A stretch of DNA of 64,000 bases from SMWN01 sp965221455 (GTDB lineage: Bacteria > Pseudomonadota > Gammaproteobacteria > Eutrophobiales > Eutrophobiaceae): the NCBI GenBank assembly GCA_965221455.1, contig OZ244890.1, positions 1,612,001-1,676,000 on the forward strand, given 5' to 3'. Both the position numbers and the translations under genes were made by a program. Shown in pieces: positions 34,575 to 43,565 of this stretch. The notes below the pieces were generated by a model that had not been told where the DNA came from, searched no databases, and worked only from the letters and a program-made list of their open reading frames with translations. Numbering within the stretch: position 1 is the stretch's first letter; each line of letters opens with the position of its first letter.

Positions 34575-35866
34575 AAAACAAGGAATTACTGGAACTTGAT
34601 AAGGCACATGTCTGGCATCCTTATAGCGCAATGCCGACGACTGGTTCAGGTTTCCCCGTCTATTCCGTGGTGTCTGCCGACGGCGTACGATTGAGATTAA
34701 CAGATGGTAGAGAACTGGTGGACGGTATGTCTTCCTGGTGGTGTGCAATTCATGGCTATAACCACCCGGAAATGAATCGTGCGCTTGAAATACAATTACA
34801 AAAGATGTCCCACGTAATGTTTGGTGGACTGACACACCGGCCGGCGGTCGAACTTGCTACCCAACTGGTTGCGCTTACACCTGAGTTATTACAGTCGGTT
34901 TTTTTTTCTGATTCCGGTTCTGTCTCTGTTGAGGTGGCCATGAAAATGGCTATTCAATATTGGGTTGCAAAAGGAGACACCCGCAAGAAATACTTTTTAA
35001 CCATTCGCAATGGTTATCACGGTGATACCTTCGGTGCCATGTCTGTGTCTGATCCTGTGACCGGAATGCATTCAATATTTCGGGGATCTTTGACGCAACA
35101 TTATTTTGTTGATTCCCCGGTCTGTGGTTTTGGTCAGCCCTGTACTGACGAAGATATCGCAGCATTTGAAAAAATACTCAGCGTTGAAAAAAATAATCTG
35201 GCGGCGGTTATTATGGAACCGATTGTTCAAGGTGCGGGAGGGATGCGTTTTTATTCCGCCGAATACTTAAAACGTGTACGCGAGCTTTGTCATCATTATG
35301 ATGTGCTGTTGATCCTTGATGAAATTGCTACCGGGTTTGGTCGTACCGGTAAATTATTTGCCTGCGAACACGCAAGTATTACGCCGGACATCATGTGTGT
35401 TGGCAAGGCGTTGACGGGCGGATACATGAGTTTGGCAGCGACACTCACAACCACAGACGTAAGTGCAACGATTAGCCTGGGCGATCCCGGCGTATTCATG
35501 CACGGTCCGACATTTATGGCAAATCCTCTCGCATGTACTGCGGCTTTAACCAGTCTCAAAATATTGTTGGCTTCTGCATGGCAATCTGAAGTTTCACGCA
35601 TTGAGCGGCAACTTGCCTCGGGACTTGAGCCTTGCCGGGCTATCAATGGAGTGAAAGAGGTTCGTGTCCTGGGTGCTATTGGTGTGGTGGAACTCGATCA
35701 TCCTGTCGATATGAGCGTTGTTCAACCGTTATTCGTTGATGCCGGCGTTTGGATCAGGCCATTTGGCAAGCTGGTTTACCTGATGCCGCCGTTTATTATT
35801 GATGATAAAGATTTGGCAAAATTAACCACGGCCGTGGTCAACATGGTTTCGATACTGTCTTCTTGA
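34571..35866 (+). CDS. bioA: adenosylmethionine-8-amino-7-oxononanoate aminotransferase
   Basis: Transfers an amino group from SAM to KAPA to give DAPA in biotin synthesis, with PLP. The 431-residue protein carries VWHPYSAM near residue 15, LVDGMSSWWCAIHGY, a GSVSVEVAMKMA PLP-phosphate segment, LILDEIATGFGRTG with the cofactor Asp, and VGKALTGG with the Schiff-base Lys. No other biotin genes are adjacent. Confidence 0.94.
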   Translation: MKNKELLELDKAHVWHPYSAMPTTGSGFPVYSVVSADGVRLRLTDGRELVDGMSSWWCAIHGYNHPEMNRALEIQLQKMSHVMFGGLTHRPAVELATQLVALTPELLQSVFFSDSGSVSVEVAMKMAIQYWVAKGDTRKKYFLTIRNGYHGDTFGAMSVSDPVTGMHSIFRGSLTQHYFVDSPVCGFGQPCTDEDIAAFEKILSVEKNNLAAVIMEPIVQGAGGMRFYSAEYLKRVRELCHHYDVLLILDEIATGFGRTGKLFACEHASITPDIMCVGKALTGGYMSLAATLTTTDVSATISLGDPGVFMHGPTFMANPLACTAALTSLKILLASAWQSEVSRIERQLASGLEPCRAINGVKEVRVLGAIGVVELDHPVDMSVVQPLFVDAGVWIRPFGKLVYLMPPFIIDDKDLAKLTTAVVNMVSILSS

Positions 35867-35914
35867 TTGCAGTTCAAACGTTCCGCTTTCATACCTAATC
35901 CCAAACAGGGATGA

Positions 35915-36259
35915 CTAATGCAATTCGGCGTTGGACTGGGTCTCGATCAGCTGATCAAATGTTTTTACAAGTTCCAGCAGATTGCCTGTGGACGGATCAT
36001 CTTCATTCAGGCACTCCTGTGCGTAAATGAAGATATTACTTTGAGCGGGTAGTCGCTCGGCTTCTTCCAGGGTGGATTTCATCTGCGGCAGAAAAATCCA
36101 TTGCAACCATTGTTCAAACGCCAGGGTATCCATACAGAAAGGTCGTTTACTCGCCAAAGCATGATTGCTCGGCCTGATTTCATCCCATTTGCCACTTGTT
36201 CTCAGGTTTGCTTCCATCTCAAGCAAGATGTCCGCGATGCGACTCTGAATACTATGCAT
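35915..36259 (-). CDS. YqcC family protein (DUF446)
   Basis: 114 residues. WDEIRPSNHALASKRPFCMDTLAFEQWLQWIFLP contains the family's P-FC-DTL and QWLQW-F-P signature. These are small cytoplasmic helical proteins of unknown function found across gammaproteobacteria, often next to truC. It is transcribed toward the end of bioA. Confidence 0.85.
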   Translation of the reverse strand: MHSIQSRIADILLEMEANLRTSGKWDEIRPSNHALASKRPFCMDTLAFEQWLQWIFLPQMKSTLEEAERLPAQSNIFIYAQECLNEDDPSTGNLLELVKTFDQLIETQSNAELH

Positions 36260-36596
36260 TGCTGCGATTATACTTTTCTGTTGATTCGATTCAATAGTGC
36301 AAATTCTATCTGATACCCCAAAGGATGCCCCTCTTGAAGTGGCATTTCAGATCAGAATGACTGTTTCGGTCTCAAGATGATATTGGATAAACATCCTTTT
36401 TCTGTGCCTGTGAGGTAGTGTAGGTTTGGTCTTTTAGTTTACAATGCCCCGCTTTTTTGGCGCAAAAGAATCTGTGTTTGTTCCGGTGCTGTACAATGGC
36501 GTATTGCCTTCCGGCAATACGGTTGGCCGGAATATGTTTTTCAAGACACAGAACAATTCACCAAATAATATAACTGACCCAGAGTAGTGATGAAAT
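36260..36596 (+). promoter_or_regulatory. upstream region of fusA with a perfect stem-loop
   Basis: No gene. GTATTGCC (36501-36508) pairs with GGCAATAC (36513-36520) around a TTCC loop, 76 bases before fusA. TACAAT sequences at 36440-36445 and 36492-36497 are possible -10 boxes. No T-run follows the hairpin, so it looks more like a leader or regulatory hairpin than a terminator. Confidence 0.5.
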
Positions 36597-38687
36597 ATGA
36601 CTGACTTATCCAAATATAGAAATATAGGTATTTTTGCCCATGTAGACGCCGGTAAAACCACCACCACAGAACGTATTTTAAAGCTGACCGGTAAAATTCA
36701 TAAAACCGGTGAGGTTCATGATGGAGAGGCTACCACCGATTTCATGGAACAAGAACGGGAGCGCGGTATTACCATTCAGTCGGCAGCGACCAGTTGTGAG
36801 TGGAACGGTCATCGCATGAATATTATCGATACTCCAGGGCACATTGATTTCACGATCGAAGTGTACCGCTCGTTAAAAGTACTTGATGGCGGTATCGGCG
36901 TGTTTTGTGGTTCAGGTGGTGTGGAGCCGCAATCTGAAACCAACTGGCGGTATGCTAACGATTCCAGGGTGTCTCGTATCATCTTTGTCAATAAACTTGA
37001 TCGTACCGGTGCTGATTTCTTTCGTGTGGTTAAGCAAATTGAAGACGTGCTTGGCGCAAATCCACTTGTTATGGTTTTACCCATCGGGATTGAAGAAAAA
37101 TTCACAGGGGTTGTCGAACTGCTGACACGTAAGGCATGGGTTTGGGAAGGTGCTGGTGATGCAGATAGCTATAAAATCGAGGAACCGCCTGCCGATATGG
37201 CGGATGCCATTGAAGAATGGCGCGAGAAATTGGTCGAAACGGCCATTGAACAGGATGATGAGATCATGGGACGATATCTTGATGGCGAAGAACCAGGCAT
37301 TGATGAACTTAAAGCGTGTATCCGTAAAGGAACTATCTCGCTCGATTTCTTCCCCACTTACTGTGGTTCCGCTTTTAAAGATAAAGGCATACAGTTGATT
37401 CTTGATGCGGTTGCAGATTATCTGCCGGATCCCACCGAAGTTGAGCCACAGCCGGAAATTGATCTGGAAGGTAGTGAAACCGGCGGTTTTGCAATTGTGG
37501 ATCCGGACAAGCCATTACGTGCGTTGGCATTCAAGATTATGGATGACCGTTTTGGATCACTCACCTTTATCCGTATTTACTCGGGTAAATTGGATAAAGG
37601 TAAAAATGTACTCAATACTTTTACGGGGAAAACCGAACGTATTGGTCGTTTGGTTGAAATGCATGCTGATGATCGTATTGAGCTTGATAGTGCCCAGGCC
37701 GGTGATATTGTTGCCATCGTTGGTATGAAAAATGTACAGACAGGACATACCTTATGTGATCCTGATGTGCCTGCAACGCTGGAACCAATGGTCTTTCCCG
37801 ATCCGGTTATCTCGATTGCCGCAACACCGAATGATAAAAGCGCATCCGAAAAACTGGGTGTCGCCCTGGGTAAAATGATCAAGGAAGATCCTTCTTTTCG
37901 GGTTGAAACAGATGTAGACAGCGGTGAAATTATCCTTAAGGGTATGGGCGAATTGCACCTTGATATCAAGGTGGACATTCTGAAGCGAATCCACGGTATT
38001 GATGTCACTGTCGGCAAGCCCCAGGTAGCCTATCGTGAAACCGTCACCAAAACAGTTGAAGATAGCTATACCCACAAAAAACAATCCGGTGGTGCCGGTC
38101 AATACGGCAAGATTGATTACATTATCGAACCTGGTGAATTGGGCAGTGGTTATGTCTTTGAATCAAGGGTGACGGGAGGTAACGTGCCGCGCGAGTTCTG
38201 GCCGGCAATTGAGGCGGGGTTTGCAAAGAATATGGCCAATGGTGTGTTAGCCGGTTTTCCATGTCTCGATTTTAAGGTTACGTTGATGGATGGGGCTTTC
38301 CATGCGGTTGACTCTTCAGCGATTGCGTTTGAATTGGCCGCAAATGGTGCATACAGGCAAACCATGCCCAAAGCAGGCCCACAACTGATGGAACCTGTCA
38401 TGAAAGTGGATGTATTCACCCCTGATGATCATGTCGGTGACGTGATTGGCGACCTGAATCGTCGGCGCGGCATGATTAAATCTCAGGATGCCGGACAAAC
38501 CGGTGTACGTATCAAGGCAGAGTGTCCGCTAAGCGAGATGTTTGGTTATATTGGTACACTGCGTACATTAACATCGGGTCGTGGACAGTTCTCCATGGAA
38601 TTTCTGCATTACATGCCCTGTCCCAGGAATGTTGCCGAAGAAGTCATTGCGGAAACAAGGGCAAGAGAAGAAGCAAAAGCCAAATAA
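36597..38687 (+). CDS. fusA: translation elongation factor G
   Basis: 696-residue translocation GTPase. GTP-binding motifs: AHVDAGKTTTTERIL (P-loop), DTPGHIDF, and NKLD. The FMEQERERGITIQSAAT switch I follows. C-terminal domains IV and V carry the GGAGQYGKI region and the GRGQFSMEFLHY end. It stands outside the usual rpsL-rpsG-fusA-tuf cluster, so it may be a second or relocated copy, possibly of the EF-G II type. Confidence 0.92.
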   Translation: MTDLSKYRNIGIFAHVDAGKTTTTERILKLTGKIHKTGEVHDGEATTDFMEQERERGITIQSAATSCEWNGHRMNIIDTPGHIDFTIEVYRSLKVLDGGIGVFCGSGGVEPQSETNWRYANDSRVSRIIFVNKLDRTGADFFRVVKQIEDVLGANPLVMVLPIGIEEKFTGVVELLTRKAWVWEGAGDADSYKIEEPPADMADAIEEWREKLVETAIEQDDEIMGRYLDGEEPGIDELKACIRKGTISLDFFPTYCGSAFKDKGIQLILDAVADYLPDPTEVEPQPEIDLEGSETGGFAIVDPDKPLRALAFKIMDDRFGSLTFIRIYSGKLDKGKNVLNTFTGKTERIGRLVEMHADDRIELDSAQAGDIVAIVGMKNVQTGHTLCDPDVPATLEPMVFPDPVISIAATPNDKSASEKLGVALGKMIKEDPSFRVETDVDSGEIILKGMGELHLDIKVDILKRIHGIDVTVGKPQVAYRETVTKTVEDSYTHKKQSGGAGQYGKIDYIIEPGELGSGYVFESRVTGGNVPREFWPAIEAGFAKNMANGVLAGFPCLDFKVTLMDGAFHAVDSSAIAFELAANGAYRQTMPKAGPQLMEPVMKVDVFTPDDHVGDVIGDLNRRRGMIKSQDAGQTGVRIKAECPLSEMFGYIGTLRTLTSGRGQFSMEFLHYMPCPRNVAEEVIAETRAREEAKAK

Positions 38688-38820
38688 GTCCGCTTTGGTT
38701 TTTTATAAAAATGGTCGAGTCCCTATATGGATATGGGCGGAATTTCTGCGTAATTAATTTGGGGCAAATACAAAAATACGCATCTCAATCATGGTCCTGT
38801 CCCGTGAGTTGTAATTACTT

Positions 38821-39273
38821 ATGAATGACACAGACTGGATGCAACATGCTTTCGAACTGGCAAAAAAAGCTGAAGTTCAGGATGAAGTTCCGGTCGGAGC
38901 CATTATCGTTTTCGAGGAACACATTATCGGTAAAGGCTGGAATCAGTCTGTTTCGACCAATGATCCTACGGCGCATGCAGAAATTATGGCTTTACGTCAA
39001 GCATCCACACATCTGAAAAATTATCGCTTACCGGATACAACACTCTATGTCACGCTTGAACCTTGCGCCATGTGTGCCGGAGCGATTATTCATGCGCGTG
39101 TATCCAGGCTTGTATTTGCAGTGGAAGATCCCAAAACAGGTGCTTGTGGTAGTGTGTTTAATTTATTCCAGATCGATAAATTGAACCGTAAAGTGGAAAT
39201 AGGGGCAGCTGTGATGCGAGATGAATGTCGCGCTTTAATACAATCGTTCTTCAAAGAGAAGCGGGCCAAATAA
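38821..39273 (+). CDS. tadA: tRNA-specific adenosine deaminase
   Basis: Converts A34 to inosine in tRNA-Arg. The 150-residue protein has the cytidine-deaminase zinc site: PTAHAEIMALRQ (His and catalytic Glu) and TLEPCAMCAGAI (two Cys). IGRLVFAVEDPKTGACGS-like RLVFAVEDPKTGACG completes the TadA signature. The start is ATG 38821. pncC follows 2 bases after the stop. Confidence 0.93.
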   Translation: MNDTDWMQHAFELAKKAEVQDEVPVGAIIVFEEHIIGKGWNQSVSTNDPTAHAEIMALRQASTHLKNYRLPDTTLYVTLEPCAMCAGAIIHARVSRLVFAVEDPKTGACGSVFNLFQIDKLNRKVEIGAAVMRDECRALIQSFFKEKRAK

Positions 39274-39275
39274 AG

Positions 39276-39776
39276 GTGACGGATACAGCCGTGAATCGAG
39301 CGGAGCAACTTGCGGAGATATTGATTAAGACATCAAGTAAATTGGTTACTGCTGAATCCTGTACCGGTGGTGGTCTTGCTGAAATCCTGACACGTGTTCC
39401 GGACAGCTCTGCCTGGTTTGAACGAGGGTTTATTAGTTATTCAAATATATCAAAACAGGAAATGTTATCTGTTCCACTTGCAACTCTGGAACAATTTGGT
39501 GCTGTCAGTGAAGAGACTGCGGTAGCCATGGCAAAAGGTGCAGTGGAAAACAGTCATGCGGATTATGCTGTTGCCATTACCGGAATCGCCGGTCCTGGCG
39601 GCGGTTCGGAAGCGAAACCCATCGGCACAGTATGTTTCGCCTGGTGGAGTAAAAATAAAAGTGTAAGTACGACAAACATTTGTTTTGTTGGAGATCGTCG
39701 TCAGATCAGACAACAGGCCTGTATTTTAGCGATACAGAGATTGACTGATTTACTAAAAAAAACTTCTGCATGGTGA
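39276..39776 (+). CDS. pncC: nicotinamide-nucleotide amidohydrolase (CinA C-terminal type)
   Basis: Deamidates NMN to nicotinic acid mononucleotide in pyridine nucleotide recycling. About 166 residues: KLVTAESCTGGGLAEIL, SSAWFERGFISYSN and AITGIAGPGGGSEAKPIGTV are the family motifs, including the catalytic Ser in AESCTGG. The GTG start at 39276, 2 bases after tadA, was chosen because it gives the usual MTDxx start; an upstream ATG at 39225 would lie within tadA. Confidence 0.9.
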   Translation: MTDTAVNRAEQLAEILIKTSSKLVTAESCTGGGLAEILTRVPDSSAWFERGFISYSNISKQEMLSVPLATLEQFGAVSEETAVAMAKGAVENSHADYAVAITGIAGPGGGSEAKPIGTVCFAWWSKNKSVSTTNICFVGDRRQIRQQACILAIQRLTDLLKKTSAW

Positions 39777-39787
39777 GTCAGTCCTTG

Positions 39788-40633
39788 TTAGGGCAGCCAG
39801 TCGGGTCGGTTTTCCCACACGGGTGTGACTGATTTCGGCATGGGTGCTAATTGTCCGAGCTTGTTCCAGGTATTATCATATCCGTGAAAATCAGATCCTG
39901 CGGAACCGGTTAATTGAAAGTGTTCGGCGTAAGCAGACGTGGTTTTTATTTCATCGGCGTTTGAGCTTCCGGTCACAACTTCGATCCCTTCTCCACCTGC
40001 TTCCCTAAAGGCAAGGAGAAATTTTCCGAGTTGGTTTGCTGTGACTTTATAGCGCATTGGATGTGCAAGGACTGCTACACCACCGGACTGTTTAATGAGT
40101 CCGAGACCTGTTTCCATTTCTATCCATTCCGTTTTAACAAACCCGGGTTTGTTACGAACAAGATATTTTTTAAACGCTTCTTTGGTGTCTTTGACGAAAC
40201 CTTGCTGAATCAGGACACGGGCGAAGTGACTGCGTGTAATGGTATGGATACCTGCAAGTTCTTTGGCTTCATGATAGGTGTTTGTTACGCCATGTTTATC
40301 CAGTTTCTTGCCTATTTCTATCGCACGTTGTTCCCTCAATTCGTTTGTATTCTTCAATGCTTCTTTTAACGCAGCATTATCCGGATCAATATTGAGGCCG
40401 ACAATATGAAAATTCCTGTTCATCCATGATATGGATAGTTCAACACCCGCCAGCAATCTGATGTTCTGTCTGTGTGCTTCAGCTTCAGCCCCGGGTATGC
40501 CGGTGGTTGTGTCGTGGTCGGTAATGGCTATTACATCAATCCCACTTTCTTTGGCTTTTATGATCAACGCTTCCGGTGAAAGCTCTCCATCAGATGCTGT
40601 TGTATGTGTGTGCAGATCATAAACAAGGCTCAT
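39788..40633 (-). CDS. PHP-domain phosphoesterase (RnmAM/YciV-type 3',5'-nucleoside bisphosphate phosphatase)
   Basis: 281 residues. The PHP metal site is visible: YDLHTHTTASDGELSP, AITDHDTTTGIP, and VELSISW (Glu), with AHPMRY and DFHG later. Members release phosphate from 3',5'-bisphosphate nucleosides and shorten RNA 5' ends. The yajQ-like gene starts upstream by 9 bases, so the two are probably co-transcribed. Confidence 0.88.
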   Translation of the reverse strand: MSLVYDLHTHTTASDGELSPEALIIKAKESGIDVIAITDHDTTTGIPGAEAEAHRQNIRLLAGVELSISWMNRNFHIVGLNIDPDNAALKEALKNTNELREQRAIEIGKKLDKHGVTNTYHEAKELAGIHTITRSHFARVLIQQGFVKDTKEAFKKYLVRNKPGFVKTEWIEMETGLGLIKQSGGVAVLAHPMRYKVTANQLGKFLLAFREAGGEGIEVVTGSSNADEIKTTSAYAEHFQLTGSAGSDFHGYDNTWNKLGQLAPMPKSVTPVWENRPDWLP

Positions 40634-40642
40634 GCTATCTTG

Positions 40643-41125
40643 TTAATCCCTGAAATTTGTATACTGCAAGGGAATGCCCACGTTGGCATCTTTAAGAAGC
40701 GCCATTATTTGCTGTAAATCATCACGCTTTTTCCCCGTGACGCGAACCTGTTCTCCCTGGATGGTACTTTGGACTTTAATTTTTGACTCCTTGATTAATT
40801 TTGTCACTGTTCTCGTTAATTCCTTGTCCAGACCCTGTTTAACAATAATGATTTGTCTTGCTTCATTATTTGATTCCCTGATTTCCCCCTTATCCAGGCA
40901 GCCAGTGTCAATTTTTCTCTTGGCCAGTTTATTCCTGAATATGTCGTATATCTGATCTATCTGAAATTCAGAGGGTGCGATCAGGGTTATTTCTGCCCCC
41001 TTATGCTCGACGCGTGATTTACTGCCTTTAAAATCAAAACGGGTGGAAACTTCGCGATTAGCCTGGTCAATGGCATTTGACAGTTCGTGGACATCGACTT
41101 CTGAGACAACGTCAAATGAAGGCAT
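40643..41125 (-). CDS. YajQ family nucleotide-binding protein
   Basis: 160 residues, starting MPSFDVVSEVDVHELSNAID, and VSTRFDFKGSKSRVE is the family signature. Members bind nucleotides, including cyclic di-GMP in Xanthomonas, and can act as a regulator. It is followed by the PHP gene on the same strand. Function here is not shown by context. Confidence 0.92.
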   Translation of the reverse strand: MPSFDVVSEVDVHELSNAIDQANREVSTRFDFKGSKSRVEHKGAEITLIAPSEFQIDQIYDIFRNKLAKRKIDTGCLDKGEIRESNNEARQIIIVKQGLDKELTRTVTKLIKESKIKVQSTIQGEQVRVTGKKRDDLQQIMALLKDANVGIPLQYTNFRD

Positions 41126-41201
41126 TGTGGATTCCTGGAAAGCTATTGGAGGTCATATTATAACAATAATTTAATATAGTTTTTTTATTTCATCACCATC
41201 G

Positions 41202-41227
41202 TCATTGCGAGCGCAGCGCAGCAATCC
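41202..41227. repeat. REP-like element (GTCATTGCGAGCGCAGCGCAGCAATC type)
   Basis: The sequence CGTCATTGCGAGCGCAGCG and GCAGCAATCC is a common extragenic repeat in proteobacteria. A related half, CGTTGCGAGCAAAGTG, appears at about 41268-41284 and breaks off at the left IS element, so the insertion may have landed in it. Confidence 0.6.
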
Positions 41228-41288
41228 GGAAGTCGTTGTAATAAGCACGACTGGTTACTGACAATCATCGTTGCGAGCAAAGTGTAGT

Positions 41289-41796
41289 GGTCTAATAAAT
41301 CCATACCAGGTGATAGGTGCTAACATCATTTAATTATGGAGATACAGACCAGGGATAAAAAAACGAAGACACTTTGAATCAGAATGTAAACAAGAGGCTG
41401 CCTGTCTGGTATTAGGCCAAAACTACAGCGTCAAAGAAGCCTGTGAGGCCAAGGGGAAACCTAAGGGCGTGATGTTCCATTCTGACCAGGGCTGTCATTA
41501 CACCAGTAAGGCATTTCAGCAACAGCTTTGGCTGTTATCACATCAAGCAGAGTATGAGCCGTCGAGGTAATTTTTGGGACAATGCACTGATGGAGCACTG
41601 CTTGAGAAGCTTTAAATCGGAATGGATGCCGAAGACGTTTTATTCATCCTGTGAACAAGCTGAAAACGACATTATGCAGTACATCAGACATTACAACTAT
41701 CATCGGGGGCATAATTACATTGGTTATCCAGCGCTGGTTGACGCTGAGAAACAACTGGCCTAAAAAACTGTCAACTGGTACGGAAATACTGGATGA
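41289..41796 (+). mobile_element. internally deleted IS3-family element, left copy
   Basis: Ends are TGGTCTAATAAATCCATACCAG at left and a related inverted copy at right (…CTGGTACGGAAATACTGGATGA). A transposase N-terminus (K-K-R-R-H-F-E, then KQEAACLVLG) is fused to the C-terminal DDE part (FHSDQGCHYTSKAF… then SRRGNFWDNALMEHC). Most of orfA and the middle of orfB are missing. One extra base in the QLW region also shifts the frame. It cannot make its own transposase but could be moved in trans. Confidence 0.8.
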
Positions 41797-41902
41797 CATT
41801 GCGTACCCAAAAAGCGACGACGAAGCCGACGACGAACTTCAACGAGACCTCCGGCAACTATTCAAATCAATCCGTGAACGGGGAACGAAAATGGCATGTT
41901 AG
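41797..41902 (+). pseudogene. 3' fragment of an unidentified gene next to the IS element
   Basis: The frame D-D-I-A-Y-P-K-S-D-D-E-A-D-D-E-L-Q-R-D-L-R-Q and then LFKSIRERGTKMAC ends with TAG at 41902, 20 bases from the convergent receiver gene stop. It looks like the C-terminus of an acidic, helical protein cut off by the IS insertion. No family is recognised. Confidence 0.4.
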
Positions 41903-41921
41903 TACATCCCCCACATTCAAT

Positions 41922-43565
41922 TCACTTTTGGCCTGGACGCCGCGACCATTCTGACTCGGTTAGCCCGACCCTGGATAAGTCTCTAGCGAACTGCTCCACA
42001 GCACGTTGTGCGTGAGCTACCTTCAGTTCATCGATCCACTCGTAGTGTTGTCCAAACGTATCAAGAAAGATCAACTGCTTTGCCAGCACCTGCTTCGTCT
42101 TCACATCTGGTTTAAACTTCGCTGAACAGCATAGATAGGATTTCGGCTTATAGTGAAGTTTAACAAATTTGCCACTCTTTTGTTTTACTATGTGCGAAAA
42201 AGGCTTATCAGAATCTTCCTCAACCTTCGACAATTCAACGAATAGAAATTCCGTGCACGACTCCAATCTAACGCTGTCACAGACTGGTTGAATACAGAGC
42301 AAGTATTTGCAATCTTCTTCACGATGAACAACTACGCCAAGCTTGAGAGCTTTGGGTTTTGACTCATTATCATAGAAAGTCCGGCTCGCCATAAGATGAC
42401 TAAAACGGTGATTCGCATCGTCATTACCTGATTTAAGCAGGATTTTCGCTGCCTTTCTGATATTCTTCTTTCCATTCAGTTTTGGAATATCTTCGAATTC
42501 TTCGCTCGCGACATTGAAACCTTGAGTACAAATACTTTCAGCTCTGGTGAGTTTATACTGATCATCGTGGTTTAATAAAGCATCCAGATGACTTCCCGGC
42601 TTCCAAACATTCCGACACCAGTCACGCCTCAAGGCTTCGGAAATTAATGGAGCAGGTAACACATCCTGCAGTACCGATTCTATCTCAGAAATAAAAAGCG
42701 GAGTAATGTGTTCAGAAGCATCTTCTGCTGGCAACCCCATGGCTAGATGCGTGAGAAACGCCGGGTCAAGATCATTATTAAACCTGGACAATACCTTACG
42801 GCTATTTTTTTTGATCTCTGCCAGTCCAAGCAATGTTGCAGCCTGGAGAAGACCGTCAGCCAGCTTTGCGAACTGCTTGACAGCAACGTCAGCAAGTTCC
42901 TTCTCTTCTACAACATGGTCCACATACTCATTCGACCTATTTCCGGTCTTGCCCAAAACAGAAACGCGACTGTTTGCGGTTTTGAACGCCAACTTACCTT
43001 CCTCCTGTATGGGTTCTATTTCGTCGCCGAGACCATCGTTCACCTTCTTAAATAACCGGTTCGCAACTGCCAAAAGGTTTACCTCTTGCGTGTAAACCAA
43101 AATAAGTCGTAGCTGTTCAGGCACTGCGCGAACAGCCTGATTAATGAGTTCAGCAATCAACTCAAGGGCACGATCTCCTCCATCGCTGTACATATCCCAA
43201 TCAACGATGGCAATGTCCGCAGCCAGGCACAACGGGAAAATATCGGACCCCCGTGACATCTTCGCATCTTTATTTGGTTGGTACAGCGAGCAAATAATCT
43301 GCTTCTTGGCAAAACTATTTACAATATCGTGGGGAGAATACTCTTTCTCCTCTTCGTCAATCGTTGCTGCACGCGTACTTTTTGCATTGTTGGAAGCCGA
43401 TTCCGTAACCTTTTTTCGAGCTTTCGGGGGCTGTACCTCCTTTGTCCCGGGTACAGATCCACTGCTACGCTCATATATTCGATCATCAATAAAAACGACA
43501 GTCTGCAAGTATTCTTTCGCTGCATACTCCGAATATGCTTGTACGGTTTCAGGAATTTTCGTCAT
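41922..43565 (-). CDS. receiver-like protein with long insertion and unknown effector domain (module 2)
   Basis: 547 residues. Receiver features: VVFIDDRI (Asp27-28), IAIVDWDMYSDGG with likely phospho-Asp122, ILVYT (Thr159) and SVLGK (Lys206). About 85 residues separate the first strand from the phospho-site, including a low-complexity linker (about 40-75). The C-terminal ~330 residues have no recognised family. It starts inside the GHKL gene (17-bp overlap), so it is translated with it. In module 1 the same position holds the receiver-HEPN protein. It contains no Rx4H motif of comparable form. Confidence 0.6.
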   Translation of the reverse strand: MTKIPETVQAYSEYAAKEYLQTVVFIDDRIYERSSGSVPGTKEVQPPKARKKVTESASNNAKSTRAATIDEEEKEYSPHDIVNSFAKKQIICSLYQPNKDAKMSRGSDIFPLCLAADIAIVDWDMYSDGGDRALELIAELINQAVRAVPEQLRLILVYTQEVNLLAVANRLFKKVNDGLGDEIEPIQEEGKLAFKTANSRVSVLGKTGNRSNEYVDHVVEEKELADVAVKQFAKLADGLLQAATLLGLAEIKKNSRKVLSRFNNDLDPAFLTHLAMGLPAEDASEHITPLFISEIESVLQDVLPAPLISEALRRDWCRNVWKPGSHLDALLNHDDQYKLTRAESICTQGFNVASEEFEDIPKLNGKKNIRKAAKILLKSGNDDANHRFSHLMASRTFYDNESKPKALKLGVVVHREEDCKYLLCIQPVCDSVRLESCTEFLFVELSKVEEDSDKPFSHIVKQKSGKFVKLHYKPKSYLCCSAKFKPDVKTKQVLAKQLIFLDTFGQHYEWIDELKVAHAQRAVEQFARDLSRVGLTESEWSRRPGQK

